In this document: one piece after another, positions 7,029 through 12,903 of the stretch | Position numbering within the stretch: position 1 is the first letter of the stretch | How the letters are laid out: each line of letters opens with the position of its first letter | NCBI GenBank assembly: GCA_017963165.1 | Contig: JAGCTZ010000131.1 | Coordinates: forward strand, 1-12,903 | Origin: Treponema sp. | GTDB taxonomy: Bacteria; Spirochaetota; Spirochaetia; Treponematales; Treponemataceae | DNA: 12,903 bases | Direction of reading: 5' to 3' | Program-made: the position numbers and the translations under genes | The notes under the pieces: generated by a model | Told to the model about the DNA's origin: nothing | The model's input: only the letters and a program-made list of their open reading frames with translations | Database searches by the model: none

Positions 7029-8492
7029 ATGCAGCAGAAACAAAGCTTAGATAAACTCGACAACAGAACAAAATGGTCTTATTCAATTGGAGCAACAGGC
7101 CGCGATGCAGCGTATGCACTTGTAAGCATGTACCTTATGAGCTACATACAATATACGATGAATCTTTCGGTAGCGCAGTTTGCAACTATTGGTGTTATTG
7201 TTGTCATCTGTATGATTTGGGATGCAATTAATGATCCGCTCATGGGAATCATCATAGAAAACTGTCACATGAAAATGGGAAAATATCGTCCGTGGATTTT
7301 GATGGGTTCAATCTTAAATGCAATTATAATAATCCTTATGTTTACAGTTCGTCCGTCAGGCTGGCTTTTTGTTGTATTTTTTGGCTTAAGCTATTTGTGC
7401 TGGGGAATGACATACACAATGAACGACATTGCTTACTGGGGAATGCTTCCAAGCCTTACTAGCGATGCAAAAGAAAGAAACAATCTTGTTACACTAATGG
7501 GAATCTTTATCTGCGTTGGCCAGTTTACAGTTGCCGGAATTGTTCCAGAAGTTATCGCAGGAAATGCAGTTGGAGCATATAGACTTGTAGCGCTGATTGT
7601 TGCACTTGGCTTTATTTTATTCCAGGCGCTTACTGTAATTGGCGTAAAAGAAAAACAGCATGCGTCAGAAAAGAATGTAGATAAGCTTGGCTTAAAAGAT
7701 ATGTTCCGTATTCTTGGACGAAACGATCAGCTTATACCAGCAGGAATTTCTTCGCTTTTCTTTAATATAGGAAACGGACTTTTGATTATGTTCGGAATCA
7801 ATTTTTTCTATTTTGAATTCGGCTATTCAAAGGGCGGCAACATGGTTTTTCTTTTTACAGTGATGTACGGAATTGGAACCTTGCTTTCGGAATTTGCTTT
7901 TCCTTTTCTTTCAAAGCTTTTTAAACGTAAGTCATTACTAACATTCTTTTCGCTGTTTACTTGCGGCTGTTATATGATTTTCCTTGTAACGGGTTATGTT
8001 CCGTTCATTCCCAAAAATCCTGTTTTAATCAATATAATCGGATTCCTGATTTTCTTTAGTCAGGGTGTAATCAACATGCTCATCATTGTTATGCTTAATA
8101 ACACGATTGAATATGATGAATACAAATTTAATGAACGCCATGATTCAATTATTTCTACAGTCCGAAGTTTTTCGGCAAAGCTTTCGGGTGCAATCAACCA
8201 GGGAATCGTAAATCTTACTCTTATAATAAGCGGAATATATGCAATAAGTCAGAATATAAGTGAGCTTGAAACAAAGGCTGCAGAAGGATTAATTTCAAAG
8301 GAAAATGTACTTGTTCAGGCAGACAGCTTTATTGCCTCTGCAACTCCGAATCAGCTTTTTGTACTACGCCTTGGAATTACACTTTTTCCGGTAATTGCAA
8401 TTTTAATAAGCTTTGCGCTTCTGTTCAAAAAATACAAAATTGATGAAGTTGAATACGAACGTCTTGTAAAAGAAATAAAACAGCGCGGCTAA
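7029..8492 (+). CDS. GPH-family sugar:cation symporter (MelB/XynP-like)
   Basis: Inner-membrane transporter of the glycoside-pentoside-hexuronide:cation symporter family (MFS_2). The 487 residues show about 12 hydrophobic segments. Family motifs are WDAINDPLMG (64-73), whose D65 and D69 correspond to the MelB cation-site aspartates Asp55 and Asp59, and GKYRPWI (84-90). D133 in YTMNDIAYWGM matches the helix IV aspartate, followed by LPSLTSDAKER. Because these acidic residues are kept, Na+ or H+ coupling is likely. An AAAGG sequence lies about 10 bases before the ATG. It is in an operon with the GH3 gene, so the substrate is probably the glycoside that GH3 splits. The exact sugar is not readable from sequence. 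Confidence 0.9.
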   Translation: MQQKQSLDKLDNRTKWSYSIGATGRDAAYALVSMYLMSYIQYTMNLSVAQFATIGVIVVICMIWDAINDPLMGIIIENCHMKMGKYRPWILMGSILNAIIIILMFTVRPSGWLFVVFFGLSYLCWGMTYTMNDIAYWGMLPSLTSDAKERNNLVTLMGIFICVGQFTVAGIVPEVIAGNAVGAYRLVALIVALGFILFQALTVIGVKEKQHASEKNVDKLGLKDMFRILGRNDQLIPAGISSLFFNIGNGLLIMFGINFFYFEFGYSKGGNMVFLFTVMYGIGTLLSEFAFPFLSKLFKRKSLLTFFSLFTCGCYMIFLVTGYVPFIPKNPVLINIIGFLIFFSQGVINMLIIVMLNNTIEYDEYKFNERHDSIISTVRSFSAKLSGAINQGIVNLTLIISGIYAISQNISELETKAAEGLISKENVLVQADSFIASATPNQLFVLRLGITLFPVIAILISFALLFKKYKIDEVEYERLVKEIKQRG

Positions 8493-8534
8493 TTTTCCTA
8501 CTTTATATAAATTATTCTTCTCTTAATTTGCAAT

Positions 8535-8563
8535 TTGCGTATTGAAAATTCCTGTGGTATAAT
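8535..8563 (+). promoter_or_regulatory. Promoter of the NhaC-type antiporter gene
   Basis: TTGCGT (8535-8540) and TATAAT (8558-8563) are separated by 17 bases. Transcription from about 8570 would give a leader of roughly 75 bases that folds around a repeat copy. The gap 8493-8534 shows no clear terminator for the upstream operon. Confidence 0.7.
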
Positions 8564-8576
8564 TAAAACATGTTTT

Positions 8577-8622
8577 CTTTGTGGTCCCTAAGCCTATCGA
8601 AGGGTAAAAAAAGGACACAAAG
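8577..8622 (+). repeat. Leader hairpin enclosing interspersed repeat copy 4
   Basis: CTTTGTGGTCC (8577-8587) pairs with GGACACAAAG (8613-8622) with one bulged G. Within it lies the repeat variant CCCTAAGCCTATCGAAGGG (8586-8604), two changes from the core. It ends 8 bases before the ribosome site AGGAG (8631-8635) and could influence translation. It may also be only a repeat insertion tolerated in the leader. Confidence 0.6.
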
Positions 8623-8645
8623 GGTCAAAAAGGAGTTTAAAAAAA

Positions 8646-10181
8646 ATGACAGGAACATTCTGGGCATTGGTGCCTGCAATAGTTGCTATTGCATTGGCGC
8701 TCATTTCTAAGGAAGTTTATTCTTCCCTCTTCGTTGGAATTGTAATTGGTGGTATTTTCTACGCCATCGATGCAGGAACCGGATTTACAGGATTTATGAC
8801 TCACGTCTTCACAGACGGATTTGCTGGCTCGCTCGCTGACGCTTATAATGTTGGTATCCTTGTTTTCCTTGTAATTCTGGGAATTATGGTTGCGCTTATG
8901 AACAAGGCAGGCGGTTCTGCTGCTTTTGGACGCTGGGCAAAAAAACACATCAAGACAAAGGTTGGTGCTCAGGTTGCAACAATCGTACTTGGTATCTGTA
9001 TTTTTATTGATGACTACTTCAACTGTCTTACTGTAGGTTCTGTAATGAAACCTGTTACAGACAAATACGGAGTTTCAAAAGAAAAGCTTGCATATCTTAT
9101 TGATGCAACAGCAGCTCCAATTTGTATTATTGCTCCAGTTTCTTCATGGGCTGCTGCAGTTGCAGGCTTTGTTACCGAAGGTGAAAATGGTATCGGACTT
9201 TTCTGTAAGGCCATTCCGTTCAACTTCTATGCACTTCTTACAATCTTCATGATGTTTGCAATGGTATTCATGAAGTTTGAATACGGACAGATGTCTAAAT
9301 ATGAAAAAGCACTTCAGATGATGGGTGAAGAAACAACAGAAGAAGAAGCCGCTGCCGAAGGTGCTAAAGGAAAGGTTATTGATCTTCTTCTTCCAGTAAT
9401 CATTCTCATTATTCTTTGTGTAATCGGTTTGATTTATTCAGGTGGATTCTTTGATGGTGAATCTGAATCATATTTGAACTTTATTGATTCCTTCTCTAAT
9501 GCAGATGCTTCAATTGGTCTTTTGTATGGTTCATTTGGTGCTCTGATTATTGCAATCATCTTCTATCTTTGCCGCAAGGTTCTTTCTTTCAAGGATGCAG
9601 CTGCTTGTATTCCGGAAGGCTTTAAGGCAATGGTTCCAGCTATCTTGATTTTGACTTTGGCCTGGACTCTTAAAGGAATGACAGACAGTCTTGGTGCTAA
9701 ACAATATGTTGCCGGTCTTGTAGAAGGTAGTGCTGCAGGACTTAAGATGTTCCTCCCTGCAATTATCTTTGTTATTGCCTGCTTCCTTGCCTTTGCAACA
9801 GGAACTTCATGGGGAACCTTTGGTATTTTGATTCCAATTTGTATTGCTGCATTCCCAGAAGGTGCAATCAGAATTGTTTCAATTTCTGCTTGTATGGCTG
9901 GTGCTGTTTGTGGTGATCACTGTTCTCCAATTTCTGATACAACAATCATGGCTTCTGCAGGTGCTCAGTGTGAACACGTAAATCACGTTTCTACACAGCT
10001 TCCTTATGCAATTACTTGTGCTGCAGTTTCATTTGTAGCATACATTGCCGCAGGTCTTACACTTGGTCTTGGAATCGTAGCTTCCGGTATAATTTCATGG
10101 ATTGTAGGACTCGCAGTTATGTCTGGAGTTCTGATATTCATTAAGAACAAGCAGAAAGAAAAAGCTGCGGCTGATGTATAA
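8646..10181 (+). CDS. NhaC-family Na+/H+ antiporter
   Basis: Membrane transporter of the NhaC superfamily (Na_H_antiporter domain), expected to exchange Na+ for H+ across the inner membrane. The 511 residues contain many hydrophobic segments. Conserved stretches are FIDDYFNCLTVG (120-131), DATAAPICIIAPVSSWAA (153-170), GTSWGTFG (386-393) and GDHCSPISDTT (423-433). A polar, Glu-rich loop EETTEEEAAAEG is at about 228-239. The start has AGGAG 10 bases upstream. The gene has its own promoter and a strong terminator, so it is a single-gene unit. It uses more T-ending codons (GCT, GGT, CTT) than the neighbouring sugar genes, which may reflect high expression. Some family members exchange organic acids or amino acids instead, so the substrate is not certain. 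Confidence 0.85.
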   Translation: MTGTFWALVPAIVAIALALISKEVYSSLFVGIVIGGIFYAIDAGTGFTGFMTHVFTDGFAGSLADAYNVGILVFLVILGIMVALMNKAGGSAAFGRWAKKHIKTKVGAQVATIVLGICIFIDDYFNCLTVGSVMKPVTDKYGVSKEKLAYLIDATAAPICIIAPVSSWAAAVAGFVTEGENGIGLFCKAIPFNFYALLTIFMMFAMVFMKFEYGQMSKYEKALQMMGEETTEEEAAAEGAKGKVIDLLLPVIILIILCVIGLIYSGGFFDGESESYLNFIDSFSNADASIGLLYGSFGALIIAIIFYLCRKVLSFKDAAACIPEGFKAMVPAILILTLAWTLKGMTDSLGAKQYVAGLVEGSAAGLKMFLPAIIFVIACFLAFATGTSWGTFGILIPICIAAFPEGAIRIVSISACMAGAVCGDHCSPISDTTIMASAGAQCEHVNHVSTQLPYAITCAAVSFVAYIAAGLTLGLGIVASGIISWIVGLAVMSGVLIFIKNKQKEKAAADV

Positions 10182-10203
10182 CATCTCTCGTTATTGAGAA
10201 ACT

Positions 10204-10260
10204 AAAGGACGTGGCAATCCGGTTAAAAATACTCTATAATCCGGATTGCCACGTCCTTTT
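10204..10260 (+). terminator. Strong intrinsic terminator after the NhaC gene
   Basis: AAAGGACGTGGCAATCCGG (10204-10222) pairs perfectly with 10241-10259 over 19 bp around an 18-base AT-rich loop, followed by T-rich sequence. It lies between convergent genes and may also stop the CE2-like gene arriving on the minus strand, though the T-tract on that side is short. Confidence 0.9.
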
Positions 10261-10277
10261 TATTTTATTTAGAATCC

Positions 10278-11441
10278 TCACAAGGACGAAATAAAATTAT
10301 ATATTTTTTCTGCCGCTGCAATGTGGGTTTTTGCACCCGGATGTCCACGGCTTCCTTTTTCTTCGGGTAATTTTTCCAAGTCTTCCAAAGATTCTAATTC
10401 AAGCGTATAAACTGCCTTATCGCCGCTGTTTGCTTTGTAAGTCTCTACGCCTTTTTGTACAAGTGCCGGCACTGTCTGTAAACCAAGCATTCCCCAGCAC
10501 CAGATTATTTTTGCAGTCGGATTATTTTTGCGAACAATAAAAAGAAAATCCTTTACCGCAGAAACAATCTCTTCTTGTGGTCCTTGCGTTGTCTGTTGTA
10601 CTTGATCTGTCTTTGGCCCAGACTCTGTTTGAAGTCCTTGATCAGTTTGTGGTCCCTGATCTGTTTGGGGTCCCTGAGCCTGTCGAAGGGCAATTCCACC
10701 ATCATCATTTGTTCCAAGATTTATAATTACATAATCAGCCCCCTTACCACCGTAAAAATCCCATTTTTGCAAAGAACCAAGAGCCTGACTTTTTTCATCC
10801 TTCAGAACAGAACAGACATTTTCATAGTGTGGCGGAATCTTGCTTTCCGGATTGCCATCCCAACCCCAGCAGATTCCCCAACCGCATTTTCCCATTGTGT
10901 TCCAGTCGGCATTCATTTTTCTGGCAAGGAACCTTGCATAAGTTCCACTGGCACGCATCCATAAACTTATCCAGTCCTGCTCTTCCGGTGCACCACAAAG
11001 ACCTTCGCCGGCAGTTATTGAGTCACCAATAAATTCTATTTTACAGTCGCGTGATTTTAGCGGGCAAAATTCACCGGCATCATCAAGTCCCACAGAATGA
11101 ATGACAAGCCAATGCACAGGGTCTTCATTCATCGGCTGAACATCCTTAATAATAGAAATCAAGTTTTCTTTCTGCGGATTAAGATTTCGAGCCAGGCAAT
11201 AAAGAGTTTTTTCCTTATTAAGCATAAAGCGGCTTACAGGAGCCCCGTTAATCTCTACAGTAATCCACTGCTCGTGGTCTGCATAATCAGAAGAAAAGCA
11301 GGCATAAACTTCGCGAGCCTTAACATTAATTTCTAAAGCTGCCCCACCCCAAAAAAGTGCCAGCTCCTGGTCATCATCATTATAAACATTGCGCCCCAAA
11401 ATGCGCTTATGAGTGATTTGATTTATTTTGTATTCTTTCAT
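10278..11441 (-). CDS. SGNH hydrolase, CE2-like carbohydrate acetylesterase
   Basis: Predicted to remove acetyl groups from xylan- or mannan-derived sugars. The 387 residues show an N-terminal beta-rich domain (about 1-125), as in CE2 esterases, then an SGNH domain. The serine is S141 in FIGDSITAGEG. The oxyanion glycine is in GKCGWGICWGWDG (184-196), and N245 is in NLGTND. The catalytic His is probably H367 in SRGHPGAKTH. The usual Asp three residues before it is absent, as in some CE2 enzymes with a Ser-His dyad. No signal peptide is seen, so it is likely cytoplasmic. Residues 251-290 are an insertion made of a repeat copy (ALRQAQG) and hexapeptides like QTDQGP, right after the N245 block. 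The start at 11441 is preferred over 11480 because the extra 13 residues overlap promoter-like TATAAA sequence. Transcription diverges from GH130. Confidence 0.82.
   Translation of the reverse strand: MKEYKINQITHKRILGRNVYNDDDQELALFWGGAALEINVKAREVYACFSSDYADHEQWITVEINGAPVSRFMLNKEKTLYCLARNLNPQKENLISIIKDVQPMNEDPVHWLVIHSVGLDDAGEFCPLKSRDCKIEFIGDSITAGEGLCGAPEEQDWISLWMRASGTYARFLARKMNADWNTMGKCGWGICWGWDGNPESKIPPHYENVCSVLKDEKSQALGSLQKWDFYGGKGADYVIINLGTNDDGGIALRQAQGPQTDQGPQTDQGLQTESGPKTDQVQQTTQGPQEEIVSAVKDFLFIVRKNNPTAKIIWCWGMLGLQTVPALVQKGVETYKANSGDKAVYTLELESLEDLEKLPEEKGSRGHPGAKTHIAAAEKIYNFISSL
10579..10668 (+). repeat. Five degenerate 18-base tandem units inside the CE2-like gene
   Basis: Units start at 10579, 10597, 10615, 10633 and 10651, each exactly 18 bases, with the clearest being GGTCCCTGATCTGTTTGG. 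The array abuts the interspersed repeat at 10669, whose first nine bases match the last unit. On the minus strand it encodes hexapeptides of the type QTDQGP. Because 18 is a multiple of 3, the reading frame is kept. Confidence 0.85.
10669..10691 (+). repeat. Interspersed repeat copy 5, in frame in the CE2-like gene
   Basis: Exact core at 10672-10690. The gene runs on the minus strand, so the element is read backwards as ALRQAQG, a different peptide from that in pepT and the OLD-like gene. Confidence 0.9.
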
Positions 11442-11482
11442 AGATATCAGTTTATAATAAAAAACAAAAAAAGCAATCATAA

Positions 11483-11569
11483 AAAAACTGCGGAGCGAAG
11501 GTTCATGTTTTGCGGAACGTCATTTTCGTTCAGTGAAGCAAAACATGGTTCTTCACGGGAGCAGTTTTT
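11483..11569. repeat. Long nested hairpin between divergent genes
   Basis: Three perfect nested stems occur: AAAAACTGC (11483-11491) with GCAGTTTTT (11561-11569), CATGTTTTGC (11504-11513) with GCAAAACATG (11538-11547), and GAACG (11515-11519) with CGTTC (11527-11531). A 4-bp GAAG/CTTC pairing (11497-11500 with 11551-11554) lies between the first two. Outer arms end in A and T runs, so it could terminate in both directions, but it lies upstream of both flanking genes. It may be a small mobile or REP-like element, or an encoded RNA. Confidence 0.7.
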
Positions 11570-11592
11570 ATAATTAGATTTCATTTTTTTAC

Positions 11593-11630
11593 TTGATTTT
11601 TACTTAAATTAAGTTTATTATTTAAGTAAA
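11593..11630 (+). promoter_or_regulatory. GH130 promoter with overlapping palindromic operator
   Basis: TTGATT (11593-11598) and TATTAT (11616-11621) are 17 bases apart. A perfect 11-bp inverted repeat, TTTACTTAAAT (11599-11609) and ATTTAAGTAAA (11620-11630), covers the spacer and the -10 box. A third half-site, TTAAGT (11609-11614), lies between. This is the usual position for a repressor operator. The regulator is not in the window. Confidence 0.65.
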
Positions 11631-11643
11631 TTATATTAATGCA

Positions 11644-11649
11644 TAGGAG
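11644..11649 (+). promoter_or_regulatory. Ribosome binding site of the GH130 gene
   Basis: AGGAGA lies about 6 bases before ATG 11656. Unlike pepT and GH3, this gene has a conventional leader. Confidence 0.75.
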
Positions 11650-11655
11650 ATATCT

Positions 11656-12675
11656 ATGAGCAAAATCATTAGTGGCGGCAATTTGCCAAACATTCCATGG
11701 CAGGACAAACCAAAAGACTGGTGGCTTCCAATCTGGCGTTACAGCGAAAATCCTGTAATCGATCGCAATCCTTTCCCAGGTATGGGACGCATTTTCAACA
11801 GTGCAGTAGTTCCATTCAACGGAAAATTCAAAGGAGTATTCCGTTCAGAAGATGCACATGCACGTCCATTCCTTTATCTTGGTGATTCAGACGATGGTAT
11901 TCACTGGGAATTCGAACGCGAAAAGATTCACATGCACGATCCTGACGGCAAACCTCATGATCCATTCTATGCTTATGACCCACGTTGTGTTTGTATTGAT
12001 GGAACTTATTACATCATGTGGTGTGGAGATTTTGACGGCGCTGCAATTGGAGTTGCTTCTACAAAAGACTTCAAGGATTTCACACGCTTAGAAAATCCAT
12101 TTCTGCCATTCAACCGAAACGCAGTTTTGTTCCCACGTAAAATCAATGGTAAATACGTAATGCTCAGCCGCCCTAGTGATTCAGGCCATACTCCTTTTGG
12201 CGATATTCTTCTTTCACAGTCTCCTGATATGAAATATTGGGGCGAACATCGTCTTGTAATGCAGAAAGGTGGCGACGGCTGGTGGCAGGGACTTAAGATT
12301 GGTTGTGGCCCTGTTCCAATTGAAACAGATGAAGGCTGGCTCATGTTCTATCATGGTGTTTGCCAGACTTGCTCCGGCTACGTTTATTCGTTCTCAGCAG
12401 CAATTCTTGACATCGATAATCCTTCAATCGTAAAATATCGTTGCGGCGACTACATGCTTACTCCGGAAGAAATTTACGAAACAACAGGTTTTGTTCCAAA
12501 TGTTTGTTTCCCTGTAGCAGCTCTTACTGACCAGGCAACCGGACGCATCGCAATTTACTATGGTTGTGCTGACACAGTTACCGGCCTTTGCTTTACAACT
12601 GTTGATGAAACAATTAAGTATATAAAAGACCATAACGAACTTGGATATTGGGATAAAGACGAAGGAAGATTCTAA
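11656..12675 (+). CDS. GH130 beta-mannoside phosphorylase (subfamily 2-like)
   Basis: Uses phosphate to split a terminal beta-1,4-mannosyl unit, releasing mannose 1-phosphate and saving energy compared with hydrolysis. The 339 residues fit the family. Recognisable GH130 features are ENPVIDR near the N-terminus, IFNSAVVPFNG (46-56) and YDPR (107-110), whose D108 is the likely general acid. NRNAVLFPRKINGKY, LSRPSDSGHTPFGDI, KIGCGPVPIE, YHGV and IYYGCADTVTG follow. From memory, these closely resemble UhgbMP, a GH130_2 enzyme of a gut bacterium that acts on mannans and mannosyl-GlcNAc. That points to mannan or N-glycan core breakdown. No signal peptide is present, so it is cytoplasmic. The gene diverges from the CE2-like esterase, with a palindromic operator over its promoter. 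Subfamily and exact acceptor sugar remain uncertain. Confidence 0.9.
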   Translation: MSKIISGGNLPNIPWQDKPKDWWLPIWRYSENPVIDRNPFPGMGRIFNSAVVPFNGKFKGVFRSEDAHARPFLYLGDSDDGIHWEFEREKIHMHDPDGKPHDPFYAYDPRCVCIDGTYYIMWCGDFDGAAIGVASTKDFKDFTRLENPFLPFNRNAVLFPRKINGKYVMLSRPSDSGHTPFGDILLSQSPDMKYWGEHRLVMQKGGDGWWQGLKIGCGPVPIETDEGWLMFYHGVCQTCSGYVYSFSAAILDIDNPSIVKYRCGDYMLTPEEIYETTGFVPNVCFPVAALTDQATGRIAIYYGCADTVTGLCFTTVDETIKYIKDHNELGYWDKDEGRF

Positions 12676-12686
12676 AAATCTCCCGT

Positions 12687-12710
12687 GGTCCCTGAGCCTG
12701 TCGAAGGGCC
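12687..12710 (+). repeat. Interspersed repeat copy 6, after the GH130 gene
   Basis: Exact core at 12690-12708 with flanking GGT and CC, starting 11 bases after the GH130 stop codon. Confidence 0.9.
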
Positions 12711-12745
12711 CCTCTATAAACTCACTAGCTCTTCGATAAGCTCAG
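12692..12745 (+). terminator. Hairpin formed by two opposed repeat copies
   Basis: CTGAGCCTGTCGAAG (12692-12706) can pair with CTTCGATAAGCTCAG (12731-12745): 13 Watson-Crick pairs, one G-U and one mismatch. It is a possible mRNA 3'-end structure for the GH130 transcript. The tail is C-rich, not T-rich, so factor-independent termination is doubtful. Confidence 0.45.
12731..12745 (-). repeat. Interspersed repeat, inverted partial copy
   Basis: CTTCGATAAGCTCAG is the reverse complement of the repeat centre with two changes. It is the only copy seen in this orientation, and it faces copy 6 across 24 bases. Confidence 0.65.
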
Positions 12746-12787
12746 CCCCCAATCACTCCAACAAAGGAGGCATGATAAAAAGGTAAA

Positions 12788-12872
12788 CGAACAAGCGGTA
12801 ATGTGATACGCTGAAGTAATTCAGCGGAACCCAGGCATCAGTTCGCCATTTTTTGTAAGGACACAGATCCTT
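12788..12872 (+). ncRNA. Possible structured RNA leader of the next gene
   Basis: A dense set of stems occurs in a stretch without a usable reading frame. CGCTGAA and TTCAGCG (12809-12826) form a perfect 7-bp stem capped by GTAA, a GNRA tetraloop. GAAC/GTTC (12827-12844) competes with CGAAC/GTTCG (12788-12845), and AAGGA/TCCTT closes at 12857-12872. I could not match it to a riboswitch class I know. It could be a cis-regulatory leader or an RNA of a mobile element. Confidence 0.35.
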
Positions 12873-12882
12873 GTAAAGGAGA

Positions 12883-12903
12883 ATGAAGAGCTTTTGCCGC
12901 ATC
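12883..12903 (+). CDS. Possible 5' end of a gene cut by the window edge
   Basis: ATG at 12883 opens a frame reading MKSFCRI to the end. AAAGGAG precedes it with only one base between GGAG and ATG, which is too close for a normal ribosome site, so the true start may lie outside. Seven residues do not identify a family. Confidence 0.25.

Noticed and set aside
10579..10691. CRISPR-like regular repeats
   Set aside because: The 18-base units are contiguous with no spacers, are degenerate and lie inside a coding frame. They are a coding tandem repeat.
10331..11336. Open frames on the plus strand opposite the esterase gene
   Set aside because: They match no known family, while the minus-strand frame has clear SGNH motifs. 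They are shadows of that gene.
11442..11480. Esterase N-terminal extension of 13 hydrophobic residues as a signal peptide
   Set aside because: It is too short and has no basic N-region or cleavage site. The sequence is a T-run with a promoter-like TATAAA.
12772..12786. AGGAGG followed by ATG and a short frame
   Set aside because: The frame is only four codons before TAA. It could be a remnant leader peptide, but nothing supports a gene.

Overview
The window looks like a chromosomal segment of an AT-rich anaerobic, plant-fibre-degrading bacterium. I favour a Treponema-like spirochaete of the gut or rumen. This is inference: the support is the mixture of cytoplasmic carbohydrate enzymes, a MurA with Asp in place of the catalytic Cys (known in Borrelia, chlamydiae and mycobacteria), and the overall gene style. 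No rRNA, tRNA, CRISPR array or insertion sequence was seen.

Layout. Positions 1-356 hold the 3' tail of an unidentified gene, a small terminator-like hairpin and the pepT promoter. Positions 357-4526 (+) carry pepT (tripeptide aminopeptidase), murA (first committed step of peptidoglycan synthesis) and an OLD-like ATPase/TOPRIM protein. Positions 4596-8492 (+) are a sugar-use operon: a cytoplasmic GH3 beta-glycosidase followed by a GPH-family sugar:cation symporter. Positions 8646-10181 (+) encode an NhaC-type Na+/H+ antiporter with its own promoter and a strong terminator. Positions 10278-11441 (-) encode a CE2-type SGNH esterase. It diverges from a GH130 mannoside phosphorylase (11656-12675, +), which has a palindromic operator over its promoter. 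The last ~115 bases form a structured leader before a gene that runs off the window.

Working together: the symporter imports a glycoside, GH3 hydrolyses it, the CE2-like esterase removes acetyl groups, and GH130 phosphorolyses beta-mannosides. This suggests growth on acetylated hemicellulose oligosaccharides inside the cell. NhaC could help sustain the sodium gradient that a cation-coupled symporter may use.

The most striking signal is a short interspersed repeat with core CCCTGAGCCTGTCGAAGGG. It occurs six times on the same strand, plus one inverted partial copy. Three copies lie in frame inside unrelated proteins (PepT, the OLD-like protein and the CE2 esterase). In the esterase the copy sits beside an array of degenerate 18-base units that encodes a hexapeptide repeat next to the active-site block. 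Intergenic copies sit inside larger hairpins. This resembles, without being shown to belong to, the protein-invading palindromic elements of Rickettsia.
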